Positions 53,851 to 62,156 of a stretch of DNA of 64,000 nt are shown here, piece after piece. This DNA comes from Bradyrhizobium sp. BRP22. GTDB lineage: Bacteria > Pseudomonadota > Alphaproteobacteria > Rhizobiales > Xanthobacteraceae. Below the pieces are notes generated by a model that had not been told where the DNA came from, did not search any database, and saw only the letters and a program-made list of their open reading frames with translations. The position numbers and the translations under genes were made by a program. The stretch covers positions 186,001-250,000 of the forward strand of contig NZ_JADYVX010000009.1 of assembly GCF_020194175.1 (NCBI RefSeq), written 5' to 3'. Position 1 is the first letter of the stretch; each line of letters starts with the position of its first letter.

Positions 53851-53957
53851 TTAGAGCGTTTTCGAGCGAAGTGGAGACCGGTTCGCGTGAAGAAAACGCG
53901 TCAAAACAAGAATCTAGAGCTTCGGTTCTGATTCAATCAGAACCGAAAATGCTCTAG
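53851..53957. repeat. 107-bp dispersed repeat, copy B
   Basis: This copy differs from 32736-32842 at one base in 107. Both copies directly follow the end of a plus-strand gene and both precede a minus-strand gene. The 21-kb distance and near identity imply recent spread or conversion. Confidence 0.9.
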
Positions 53958-53981
53958 GGTGGGCAAAGGGGCGTGTCCACC

Positions 53982-54893
53982 CTACGCATCGAGTATGTTC
54001 GCGACCTCCGCCGCCGTCGGCATCGACGGCGCGGCGCCCATTCGTTGCACGCAGATGGATGCGGCGGCATTGGCGTAATCGAGCGCGTGATGAAGGCCGC
54101 TTCCGACGGCGAGTTGCGATGCCAGTGCGCCGACGAAGCAATCGCCGGCGCCGGTGGTGTCGATCGCCTTGACTTCACGGCCCGGCACCATCAGCGGCTC
54201 GCCTTGCACCAGCGCCAGCACGCCGCGCTTGCCTAGCGTGATGCAGACGATCTTGTCTCTCCCCGCCAATGAACGGGCTGCATCGGTGAAGCGGTCGCGG
54301 CTGTCGCTGTCGCGCAGCTCGCGCCCTGTGAGGAAGCCGAGCTCGGTCTCGTTGAGAATGAGGATATCGACGAGGTCGAGCAATTGACGATCAAATTTGC
54401 TGGCCGGTGCGGGATTGAGGATCGTGGTCGCGCCACCGGCGCGAACGCTCTTGAAGAAGGTGGCGATAGTCGCCTGCGGGATCTCGAACTGGCTCACCGC
54501 AACGTCGCCCTTTGCCAACACGGGTGCCGCGACATCGTCGGCATCAACCAGCGCATTCGCGCCAGGCACCACGACGATGGTGTTGTCCGCGTCGGCAACG
54601 GTGATGATCGCGGTGCCCGTATGTGTCTCGGCCGTGTCCTTGACGAAGCTGAGGTCGACGCCCTGGACTGCAAGGAATGTCCGCAACTGTTCTCCAAAGG
54701 CGTCCTTGCCGAGGCGGCCAATCAGCGTGGTTGGCGCGCCGAGCTTGGCGGCGGCGACGGCCTGGTTGGCGCCCTTGCCGCCAGGGAAATAGAGCAGGGC
54801 GCTGCCCGCGACGGTCTCGCCGACGCGCGGGTGGCGCTCGGCGGCCGCCACCACATCCATGTTGATGCTGCCGGCGACAAAAACCCGGCCCAT
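53982..54893 (-). CDS. rbsK: Ribokinase (PfkB family)
   Basis: This 303-residue kinase phosphorylates a sugar, most likely ribose. The N-terminal GSINMDVV and FPGGKGANQAVAAA and the C-terminal DTTGAGDCFVGAL with the catalytic Asp are diagnostic of ribokinase. The length matches. It shares a strand with a second PfkB kinase that ends 15 nt upstream, so the two may be cotranscribed with the other gene first. No ribose transporter is next to them. Confidence 0.9.
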   Translation of the reverse strand: MGRVFVAGSINMDVVAAAERHPRVGETVAGSALLYFPGGKGANQAVAAAKLGAPTTLIGRLGKDAFGEQLRTFLAVQGVDLSFVKDTAETHTGTAIITVADADNTIVVVPGANALVDADDVAAPVLAKGDVAVSQFEIPQATIATFFKSVRAGGATTILNPAPASKFDRQLLDLVDILILNETELGFLTGRELRDSDSRDRFTDAARSLAGRDKIVCITLGKRGVLALVQGEPLMVPGREVKAIDTTGAGDCFVGALASQLAVGSGLHHALDYANAAASICVQRMGAAPSMPTAAEVANILDA

Positions 54894-54908
54894 GTCTAAG
54901 AGCGCTCC

Positions 54909-55802
54909 CTATGCGCTGACCTGAAACTCGCGCTTCACCGCTTCGATGTCGGCGAGCGTGGGCAGACCTGCCTCGTTGCCGAGCTTCTGGATCTTGTAGG
55001 TCGAGGCCGCGCGCGCGAACTCGAAATGATCCTTCCAGGTTTTGCCGGGATGCGCGAGGTAGGAATGGATGTATGCGCCGTGAAAAACGTCTCCTGCGCC
55101 GTTGGTGTCGATCACGCGGTCGCGCGGGATCGGCAGCGCAGGCATGGTGCGGACCACGCCGGCTTCGTCATACCACAGCAGGCCGCGTTCACCCATCGTG
55201 ACGCCGCCGACCCGGCAGCCACGACTCTTCAGATAATCCAGCATGTGCTCAGGCGTCTTGTCCATCTGCTCGCAGAGGCGCTCGGCGACGATCGCGACGT
55301 CGATATATTCCAGCAGCTCGTGGGTGTTGGTGCGCAGGCCGCCGCCGTCGAGCGACGTCAGGATGCCGTCCTCGCGGCAGAGCCTTGCATAATGAATGGC
55401 AGCGTCCGGCTGGTGGCCATCGATATGCAGCGCGCGGCAGCCCTTCAGGTTCAAGAGCGGGAAGGGATGGATATGCTCGTCGTCGCGGCAGCGGACGATG
55501 GCGCGCTTGCCGTCCTTCGGCATGATGAAGGACAGCGAGGAAGAGTTGACCTTGCGCGGGTGGACCGAGATTCCGTATTTCGCCGCCATGTCCCAGAACA
55601 TCCGCCCGAGCCAATCATTCGCCATGGTGGCGATCAGATCCGGCACGATGCCGAGCTTGGCGCAGCAAAATGCCGCAGTGACCGCGTTGCCGCCAAAGGA
55701 GACCGCGTAGGCGTCGGCTACATGTTTCTCGTCGCCAGTCGGCACATGGTCGGTGATGAAGGTGACGTCGATATAGGTCTGTCCGATGAAGAGAGCCTGC
55801 AT
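54909..55802 (-). CDS. PfkB family carbohydrate kinase
   Basis: This 297-residue sugar kinase has FGGNAVTAAF near residue 37 and DTNGAGDVFHGAY with the catalytic Asp near 250. It is distant in sequence from the ribokinase next to it, so the substrates probably differ. Ketodeoxygluconate or nucleoside kinases are possible. It is first in a two-gene unit and is divergent from glutamate dehydrogenase. The substrate is not identifiable. Confidence 0.87.
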   Translation of the reverse strand: MQALFIGQTYIDVTFITDHVPTGDEKHVADAYAVSFGGNAVTAAFCCAKLGIVPDLIATMANDWLGRMFWDMAAKYGISVHPRKVNSSSLSFIMPKDGKRAIVRCRDDEHIHPFPLLNLKGCRALHIDGHQPDAAIHYARLCREDGILTSLDGGGLRTNTHELLEYIDVAIVAERLCEQMDKTPEHMLDYLKSRGCRVGGVTMGERGLLWYDEAGVVRTMPALPIPRDRVIDTNGAGDVFHGAYIHSYLAHPGKTWKDHFEFARAASTYKIQKLGNEAGLPTLADIEAVKREFQVSA

Positions 55803-55961
55803 TCGTTTTCCGTCGTGGGGTGATGGGTGGGTCCCGGCGGCAGCTTCAGCTTAGCACCGCTTATTATGTGCGTTCGCTGAAATTATTCGCAACCATGCCG
55901 TCTTTGCGGCTTGAGATGGCCCACTGAGGGGACTACCACCGTTTTTCGGTTTTGCCAGCAT

Positions 55962-55981
55962 GCCGCCCGATAACGGGCGGC
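55962..55981 (+). promoter_or_regulatory. Hairpin in the glutamate dehydrogenase leader
   Basis: GCCGCCCG-ATAA-CGGGCGGC is a perfect 8-bp stem with a tetraloop, 40 nt upstream of the start codon. It may affect translation or transcript stability. There is no T-run after it. Confidence 0.4.
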
Positions 55982-56021
55982 GGCTGTTCTGAGTTCCTGG
56001 TTGTAAGACAAAGGGGGCACA

Positions 56022-57281
56022 ATGACCGTATATTCCGGGCCGGTGTTCGAGATGGCGGCGAACCAGTTCAACGTGATCGCCAACCACCTCGAAATCCCGA
56101 TGGACGAGCGCGAGCGGCTGCTGATGCCGAAACGGTCCGTCACCGTGTCCTGCCCGATCCACCGCGACGATGGCACAGTGGCGGTGTTCGAAGGCTACCG
56201 CGTGCAGCACCACCTCACGATGGGGCCGACCAAGGGCGGCACCCGCTTTGCGCCCTCCGTCGACATCGGCGAGGTCGCCGCGCTCGCGATCTGGATGAGC
56301 TGGAAATGCGCTCTCGTCGGCCTGCCCTATGGCGGTGCCAAGGGTGGCGTCAATGTCGATGTGACCCAGATTTCCAAGCGCGAACTGGAGTCGCTGTCGC
56401 GCCGCTATATGCAGGAGATGATTCCCTTTGTCGGCCCGCATACCGACGTGATGGCTCCGGACATGGGCACCAATGAGCAGGTGATGGCCTGGTTCATGGA
56501 CACCTATTCGATGTACCAGGGCCAGACTGTGACCGAGATCGTCACCGGCAAGCCGGTGTCTTCCGGCGGCACGCTCGGCCGGCGCGAGGCGACCGGGCGC
56601 GGCGTGGCCTATCTTGCGAGACGGGTGCTGAAGGAGCTTGCGATCAATCCCTCCGGCGCCACCGCCGTGGTCCAGGGTTTCGGCAATGTCGGCTCCTATG
56701 CGGCGCTGGAACTGCAGAATTATGGTCTCAAGATCACCGCAGTCTCCGATCACACCGGCGCGCTCTACGACGAGAAAGGCCTCGACATTCCCGCGCTGAT
56801 GCATCATGCGCAGCTGCATGGCAGCATCGCCGGCTTCTCCAACGAGCTGCATTTCGACCCCGCCGAGGTGCTGACGCTTCCCTGCGACGTACTGGTGCCG
56901 GCAGCGATGGAGCGCGTGATCGACGCCCGCGTCGCGAGCAGGCTCAGGTGCCGCGTGCTGGCGGAAGGCGCCAACGGACCGACCACGCCGGAGGCCGATC
57001 TGGTCCTGGACAAGCGCCGCAATGAGATCTTCCTCATTCCCGATATCCTCTGCAATTCCGGCGGCGTGGTGGTCAGCTACTTCGAATGGGTGCAGGATCT
57101 GCAGCAATTGTTCTGGGAAGAGGAGGAGGTGATGCGGCGCGAATACCAGATCCTCGATCGCGCATTCGAGACGATGCTGAAGCGCGCGAAAGCCGACAAC
57201 ATCCCGCATCGCACCGCGGCGATGGCGATCGGGGTGGAGAAGGTCCGTGCTGCCAAGAACACGCGAGGGCTGTTCCCATGA
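56022..57281 (+). CDS. Glutamate/leucine dehydrogenase (Glu/Leu/Phe/Val family)
   Basis: This 419-residue NAD(P)-dependent amino-acid dehydrogenase interconverts glutamate and 2-oxoglutarate plus ammonia. The catalytic segment LPYGGAKGGV with its Lys is near residue 105, and the nucleotide motif GFGNVGSYAA near 223. The length is normal for hexameric enzymes. AAGGGGGCAC is the ribosome binding site. It overlaps the next gene by 4 nt. The family also includes leucine dehydrogenases; the glutamate type is more likely from length and motifs. Confidence 0.92.
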   Translation: MTVYSGPVFEMAANQFNVIANHLEIPMDERERLLMPKRSVTVSCPIHRDDGTVAVFEGYRVQHHLTMGPTKGGTRFAPSVDIGEVAALAIWMSWKCALVGLPYGGAKGGVNVDVTQISKRELESLSRRYMQEMIPFVGPHTDVMAPDMGTNEQVMAWFMDTYSMYQGQTVTEIVTGKPVSSGGTLGRREATGRGVAYLARRVLKELAINPSGATAVVQGFGNVGSYAALELQNYGLKITAVSDHTGALYDEKGLDIPALMHHAQLHGSIAGFSNELHFDPAEVLTLPCDVLVPAAMERVIDARVASRLRCRVLAEGANGPTTPEADLVLDKRRNEIFLIPDILCNSGGVVVSYFEWVQDLQQLFWEEEEVMRREYQILDRAFETMLKRAKADNIPHRTAAMAIGVEKVRAAKNTRGLFP

Positions 57282-58126
57282 TCACCGCACTTGACCATGT
57301 CGTCGTCCTGACCGGCGATATCGAAGCGGCAACGGCGGCGTACGAGACGCTGTTCGCGCGCTCGCCGGCGTGGAAGAACGTCAGCGATGGCGCCGCGCGG
57401 GTGCTGTTCACGCTCGATAATACCTCGCTGGAGTTGATGGCGCCGAGCGGCGAAGGCGACAACGCGGGCCGCATCCGGGCCGTGCTGGCATCGCAGGGCG
57501 AGGGGCTCGCGAGCCTGTGCTTCCGCACCAACGACATCACAAGGATGCATCGCCGGCTGGAGCGGCTGACGCTGCGGCCGGAGCCGGTCTCGGAGGTGGA
57601 AAGCCAGGACGAGATTTCCGGCGTGACGCTGTCGTGGAAGCGCACCCGCGCTGCCACCGATGCGACGCGCGGCGTGCGGATGTTCTTCCTCGAGCGCGAG
57701 AAGGAGCGCCCGCTCTCGGTCCGCACCCAGCCCGCAGGCATCACCGCGATGGATCATGTGGTCGTCGCGACCGCCGATCCCGAACGCGCCGCCGCGCTCT
57801 ATGGCGCTCGCCTTGGCCTCGACATGGCGCTCGATCGTTCGCATGCAGATTGGGGCCGGCTGATGTTCTTCCGCTGCGGCGATCTGATCGTCGAGGTTGC
57901 GCACAAGCCCGGCAAGGCCGAGGCCGATGCGCCGGACCGTCTGCGCGGCGTCTGCTGGCGCGTCACCGACATCGACGCCACGCATGCCCGGCTCGTTGCC
58001 GCCGGCGTGGACGTCTCGGAGATCCGCACCGGCCGCAAGCCGGGCACGCGCGTGATGACCGTGCGCACCGGCACCTGCAGCGTGCCGACGCTGCTCGTGC
58101 AGCCGTCCGCTCCCGTCGTAGCGTAG
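57278..58126 (+). CDS. VOC superfamily protein with two glyoxalase-like modules
   Basis: This 282-residue protein has two vicinal-oxygen-chelate modules (about 1-125 and 148-275). The first begins ALDHVVVLTGDIEAA and the second MDHVVVATADPERAA. Metal ligands in such folds are His and Glu; both modules keep the DHVV His and later acidic residues. It is translationally coupled to glutamate dehydrogenase by an ATGA overlap. The function cannot be named; extradiol-like, lactoylglutathione lyase-like and epimerase roles are all possible. Confidence 0.85.
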   Translation: MITALDHVVVLTGDIEAATAAYETLFARSPAWKNVSDGAARVLFTLDNTSLELMAPSGEGDNAGRIRAVLASQGEGLASLCFRTNDITRMHRRLERLTLRPEPVSEVESQDEISGVTLSWKRTRAATDATRGVRMFFLEREKERPLSVRTQPAGITAMDHVVVATADPERAAALYGARLGLDMALDRSHADWGRLMFFRCGDLIVEVAHKPGKAEADAPDRLRGVCWRVTDIDATHARLVAAGVDVSEIRTGRKPGTRVMTVRTGTCSVPTLLVQPSAPVVA

Positions 58127-58180
58127 CGATTCGCTCACGCCTCCCGCCGTTGTCGTCCGGGGCAAGCCCTGAACGATGCC

Positions 58181-58283
58181 GTCATTCCGGAGGCGTCCGA
58201 AGGACGAACCCGGAATCCATGTCGCCGCCTGCGCTGTGGCCAGATGGATTCCGGGTTCGCGCGTACGCGCGGCCCGGAATGAC
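58181..58283. repeat. GTCATTCCGG palindromic repeat
   Basis: Perfect GTCATTCCGG/CCGGAATGAC ends with inner GGAATCCAT/ATGGATTCC arms. Same family as 42068-42169. It lies between the VOC gene and the TetR gene and is a plausible end of the first transcript. Confidence 0.85.
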
Positions 58284-58364
58284 GGCTGGTGGGCATGCGT
58301 GATTCATTCTCAAACGCTCTCGGTCGTGCTACATCCAACGTTCCGACTGAATTGAGCGATCCGA

Positions 58365-59072
58365 TTGGCCAAGACAAAGCGAGTTCTGAAGTGGCAGCGT
58401 GACCCCGAGGGGATGCGGCTGCGCATCCTGGAGGCGGCGAAGGCGGAGTTTGCCGCCCATGGGCTCGCCGGCGCGCGCGTCGACAGCATCGCCAAGAAGG
58501 CGGGCGCCAACAAGCGCATGCTCTATTATCACGTCGGCAACAAGGAAGACCTCTATCTCGAGGTGCTCGAGGGCGCCTATGAGAAGATCCGTGCCGAGGA
58601 GCGCGGCCTCGATCTCGAACATCTGGAGCCGCCCGAGGCGATCGCGCGGCTGATCGACTTCACCTGGAACTATTTCATCCGCAACCCGGAATTCCTGGCG
58701 CTGCTGAATACCGAGAACCTTGCCAAAGCGCGGCATTTGAAACGTTCGACCAAGGTCAAATCGATGCATTCGCCGTTCGTCGAGATGATCCGCACCGTGG
58801 TGACACGCGGCGTGGAGAGCGGCGATTTCCGCGCCGCGGTCGATCCGGTGCAACTTTACATCTCGATCGCCGCGCTCGCCTTCTTCTATCTCTCCAACAG
58901 CGCGACGCTGAGCGTGATCTTCGGCCGCGATCTGTTGTCGAAAGACGCCCGCGACGAGCGGCTGTCGCACATGATCGCGCTGGTCCTGGCGGCGCTGACA
59001 GGAAAGTCGATCGCGACGTTCGGAAAGAGCAAGGCGCCGAAGCTGCAGGTAACGGCGCAGCAGGCGGTTTAG
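58365..59072 (+). CDS. TetR family transcriptional regulator
   Basis: This 235-residue regulator has the TetR HTH in the first 65 residues (ILEAAKAEFAAHGLAGARV, then IAKKAGANKRMLYYHVGNK). The C-terminal ligand domain is helical and of the RutR/AcrR-like kind. The only early start is a TTG, because an in-frame stop lies 12 nt upstream; the next ATG would cut the HTH region. It is upstream of a NitT/TauT transporter operon and is the obvious candidate regulator of it. The ligand is unknown. Confidence 0.88.
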   Translation: MAKTKRVLKWQRDPEGMRLRILEAAKAEFAAHGLAGARVDSIAKKAGANKRMLYYHVGNKEDLYLEVLEGAYEKIRAEERGLDLEHLEPPEAIARLIDFTWNYFIRNPEFLALLNTENLAKARHLKRSTKVKSMHSPFVEMIRTVVTRGVESGDFRAAVDPVQLYISIAALAFFYLSNSATLSVIFGRDLLSKDARDERLSHMIALVLAALTGKSIATFGKSKAPKLQVTAQQAV

Positions 59073-59191
59073 CGAAACGCCGCAGCCCGGATGGAGCGCA
59101 GCGAAATCCGGGACGTCGCATCGCGGGGCCGCCGATCCCGGATTGCGCCGCGCTTCATCCGGCTACGGGCTGATACTCGTACAATTACAAA

Positions 59192-59230
59192 GCCCGTGGT
59201 TACGGGTCCCGGCTCAAGGCCGGGACGACA
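59192..59230. repeat. Half copy of the 36.2-kb inverted repeat
   Basis: CCCGTGGTTACGGGTCCCGG and GGCCGGGACGAC correspond to the right half of the element at 36198-36320. The left half is absent or too diverged to see. Confidence 0.6.
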
Positions 59231-59342
59231 TCAGGTTTTTTGCAGCAGCGAACGTCTCTGCGGCGATTTTGCCGCGCGGGATCGGGCTGGACAGTATTTA
59301 TCCAACGGGTTAATTTCCGATCCGAGAAGCGATCAAGCAGGG

Positions 59343-60161
59343 ATGCGGAACGTGACGGAGAGCAAGGAGGCGGGCAGCCTGTCGAGGCTGCTCAATGCGG
59401 CGTGGGTGCGCCCATTTCTGTTCCTGGTATTCATTGTGGTGGCCTGGGACCTCGCCATCCGCCTGTTCCAGATTCCCGCCTACCAGATCCCGGCGCCGGG
59501 CGATGTCGTCGCCGTGCTGCGCACGGAGTGGCCGGAACTGCTCCGGCAGTCGTGGCCGACAACGTATGCGACGATCTGCGGCTTCCTGTTGTCGGCCGTG
59601 TTCGGCATTCCCGTCGCGATGCTGATTGCGGGATCGAAGACGGTGGAGAGCTATGTCTATCCGCTCCTGGTATTCTCGCAGTCGGTGCCGAAAATCGCGA
59701 TCGCGCCGCTGTTTGTCGTGTGGTTCGGTTTCGGCATCATCCCGAAGGTAATCTCGGCGTTCCTGCTCGGCTTCTTCCCGGTGGTCGTCTCGGCGGTGCA
59801 GGGATTCAAGTCCGTTGACCCCGACATGGTCGATCTCGCGCGCGCGATGCAGGGCAGCCGCTTCCAGGTGTTCCGCGCCGTCAATTTGCCGCATGCAATG
59901 CCCGCGATCTTTTCCGGACTGAAAGTGTCGGTGACGTTGGCGGTGGTCGGCGCCGTCGTCGGCGAGTTCGTCGGCTCCAATTCCGGCATCGGCTATGTGA
60001 TGCAGCGCTCGATTGGAACCTTTGATCTGCCGACGATGTTCGCCGCGCTGGTGATCCTGGCGCTGCTCGGCGTCGTCCTGTTCTGGATTGTCGACCGCAT
60101 CGAGCGCCTGGTTATTCCCTGGCATGTCAGCCAGCGCGAGGACATTATTTTCGCTTCGTGA
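59343..60161 (+). CDS. NitT/TauT-type ABC transporter permease
   Basis: This 272-residue inner-membrane protein is the permease of an uptake system of the sulfonate/nitrate/pyrimidine type. About six helices are visible. The EAA loop, FRAVNLPHAMPAIFSGLKVS, is at about 180-200. The start at 59343 is uncertain; a GTG nine bases later is also possible. It is the first transporter gene, with the binding protein and ATPase after it. Confidence 0.9.
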   Translation: MRNVTESKEAGSLSRLLNAAWVRPFLFLVFIVVAWDLAIRLFQIPAYQIPAPGDVVAVLRTEWPELLRQSWPTTYATICGFLLSAVFGIPVAMLIAGSKTVESYVYPLLVFSQSVPKIAIAPLFVVWFGFGIIPKVISAFLLGFFPVVVSAVQGFKSVDPDMVDLARAMQGSRFQVFRAVNLPHAMPAIFSGLKVSVTLAVVGAVVGEFVGSNSGIGYVMQRSIGTFDLPTMFAALVILALLGVVLFWIVDRIERLVIPWHVSQREDIIFAS

Positions 60162-60194
60162 GTTACCCGGAAAGACAACAGCATAAGGTTTGTC

Positions 60195-60276
60195 GTCATT
60201 GCGAGCGCAACGAAGCAATCAATAGCCCGCCAGTGGCCAGTGGAGGAATGGATTGCGTCGCGTAGCCCGCAACGAC
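60195..60276. repeat. Degraded GTCATTGCGAG repeat
   Basis: GTCATTGCGAGCGCAACGAA and the right end with GCAACGAC resemble the intact element at 47796-47883 but with several changes. It lies in the gap before the binding-protein gene. Confidence 0.55.
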
Positions 60277-60297
60277 GGGGAGAGGGAGGAGAACAAC

Positions 60298-61293
60298 ATG
60301 CGATTGATAGCTGTGATCCTGGCGACGCTGACCTGGACAACAATGACCATGCTTCCGGCATCAGCCGCCGACAAGGTGGTGCTGATGCTGAACTGGTACG
60401 TCTATGGCGAGCACGCGCCATTCTATTACGGCAAGGCCAAGGGTATCTATGCTGCCGAAGGCATCGATCTTGAAATCCAGGAAGGCCGCGGCTCGGCTGC
60501 GACCACGCAGGCGGTGGCCGCCAAGACCGCCAATTTCGGCTATGTCGATATTCCCACCATGATGCGCGCGGCCGTGAAGGGCGCGCCCGTCATCGCGACC
60601 GGCGTGCTGCTGCAGACCAGCCCGATGTCGGCGATGGGCTTCGTCGACAAGAACATCCGCAAGCCCGAGGACATCAAGGGCAAGACCGTCGCGATCACGC
60701 CGGCGGATTCCATGACGCAGATCTGGCCGCTGTTTTTGAAGAAGACCGGCCTGAAGGAGAGCGATTTCCAGACGGTTGCCGGCGACGGCCAGACCAAGCT
60801 GAACGCTGTTATCAACGGCCAGGCCGATCTGCTGCTCGGCTACGTCATGGACCAGTCGATGAAGATCAAGGACGCCACCGGCAAGGACGTCTATCCGATC
60901 AAGTTCGCCGACTACGGCATCCATTTGGTCTCCTCGGGCATCATCGCCAACAGCGATTACGTCAAGGCGAATGCCGATCTCGTCCGTCGCTTCATGTCGG
61001 CGACGACCAAGGCGGTGGAAGCCGCCGAGAAGGAGCCGAAGGCCGCTGCACAATCGATCCTCGATGCCAACCCCAAGGGCGGCAAGATCGAGACGCTGAC
61101 CCAGGGCTTCGAACTGACGATCCCGCTCTATCGCACCGATGAAACGAAGACCAAGCGGCCATTCCAGGTCACCGACCAGAACATGACCGACTCGGTCAAT
61201 CTGATGGTCGAGTATGGCGGGCTTGATCCCAAGGCCAAGGACAATCCGAAGGCCTTTTATACCAACGACTACCTGCCGAAGGGCGACTCGTGA
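60298..61293 (+). CDS. NitT/TauT-type ABC transporter substrate-binding protein
   Basis: This 331-residue periplasmic protein has a Sec signal peptide (MRLIAVILATLTW, cleavage near ASA-AD at 24). The mature part begins DKVVLMLNWYVYGEHAPFYYG, the signature of the Thi5/NMT1-like and RutR/hydroxymethylpyrimidine-binding group. GAGGGAGGAGAAC is a strong ribosome binding site. The mature N-terminus recalls ThiY-type proteins that bind pyrimidine precursors, but riboflavin, purine and organic-acid binders also look like this. Its stop overlaps the GTG of the ATPase gene. Confidence 0.9.
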   Translation: MRLIAVILATLTWTTMTMLPASAADKVVLMLNWYVYGEHAPFYYGKAKGIYAAEGIDLEIQEGRGSAATTQAVAAKTANFGYVDIPTMMRAAVKGAPVIATGVLLQTSPMSAMGFVDKNIRKPEDIKGKTVAITPADSMTQIWPLFLKKTGLKESDFQTVAGDGQTKLNAVINGQADLLLGYVMDQSMKIKDATGKDVYPIKFADYGIHLVSSGIIANSDYVKANADLVRRFMSATTKAVEAAEKEPKAAAQSILDANPKGGKIETLTQGFELTIPLYRTDETKTKRPFQVTDQNMTDSVNLMVEYGGLDPKAKDNPKAFYTNDYLPKGDS

Positions 61294-62150
61294 AAGCACC
61301 TGCGATGAAGCCGGCGACACAGAGCCATGTGGATCAACCGGGCGCGCATCTGCGCCTGGTCTCCGACCGTGCCGCCGGCGACAAATCCGGCATCAAGCTG
61401 TCCGGAGTTTCCAAGACCTACCGCTCGCGCGACGGCGACGTGCCGTCGCTGCGGCCGCTCGACTTCCACATCAACCAGGGCGAGTTCTTCGTCGTGGTCG
61501 GTCCATCCGGCTGCGGCAAGTCGACCCTGCTGAAGATGATCTCCGGTCTGCTGCCGCCGACGACAGGCGAGATCCTGGTCGAGGGCGAACAGGTGACCAA
61601 GCCGCACGGCAATGTCGGCATCGTGTTCCAGAACGCGCTGCTGCTGCCGTGGCGGAACATCCTCTCCAACGTGATGCTGCCGATCGACATGAAGAAGCTC
61701 TCCCGGGAGAAGTATCTGCCGCGCGCGAAAGAGCTTCTGAAGCTGGTCGGCCTCGAAGGCTTCGAGAAGAAGCTGCCATGGCAGCTCTCCGGCGGCATGC
61801 AGCAGCGCGCCTCGATATGCCGCGCTCTGGTGCATGATCCCAAGATCATGCTGATGGACGAGCCATTCGGCGCGCTGGATGCGATGACGCGCGAGCGCAT
61901 GAATGTCGAATTGATGCGGATCCAGCGCGAGACCGGCAAGACCGTGCTCTTGATCACGCACTCGATTCCCGAGGCGGTGTTCCTCGCCGACCGCGTGCTC
62001 GTGATGACCGAGCGTCCCGGCGCGATCGCGGCGATCTACGATGTGCCGCTGCCCCGGCCGCGCTCGCTGGATGCGATGTCGGATCCTGTCTTCACCGAGC
62101 TGGTACAGCGCATCCGCAAGCATTTCTTCACCCAAGGGTCGCTGGACTGA
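61290..62150 (+). CDS. NitT/TauT-type ABC transporter ATP-binding protein
   Basis: This 286-residue ATPase powers the uptake system. It has Walker A (GPSGCGKST), the Q-loop FQNALLLPWRN, the signature LSGGMQQR, Walker B (IMLMDEPFGALD) and the switch His in THSIPEA. A 35-residue N-terminal extension precedes the fold. The GTG start overlaps the preceding stop, so the two genes are coupled. The next gene follows only 6 nt later. Confidence 0.92.
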   Translation: MKAPAMKPATQSHVDQPGAHLRLVSDRAAGDKSGIKLSGVSKTYRSRDGDVPSLRPLDFHINQGEFFVVVGPSGCGKSTLLKMISGLLPPTTGEILVEGEQVTKPHGNVGIVFQNALLLPWRNILSNVMLPIDMKKLSREKYLPRAKELLKLVGLEGFEKKLPWQLSGGMQQRASICRALVHDPKIMLMDEPFGALDAMTRERMNVELMRIQRETGKTVLLITHSIPEAVFLADRVLVMTERPGAIAAIYDVPLPRPRSLDAMSDPVFTELVQRIRKHFFTQGSLD

Positions 62151-62156
62151 GCTTCG

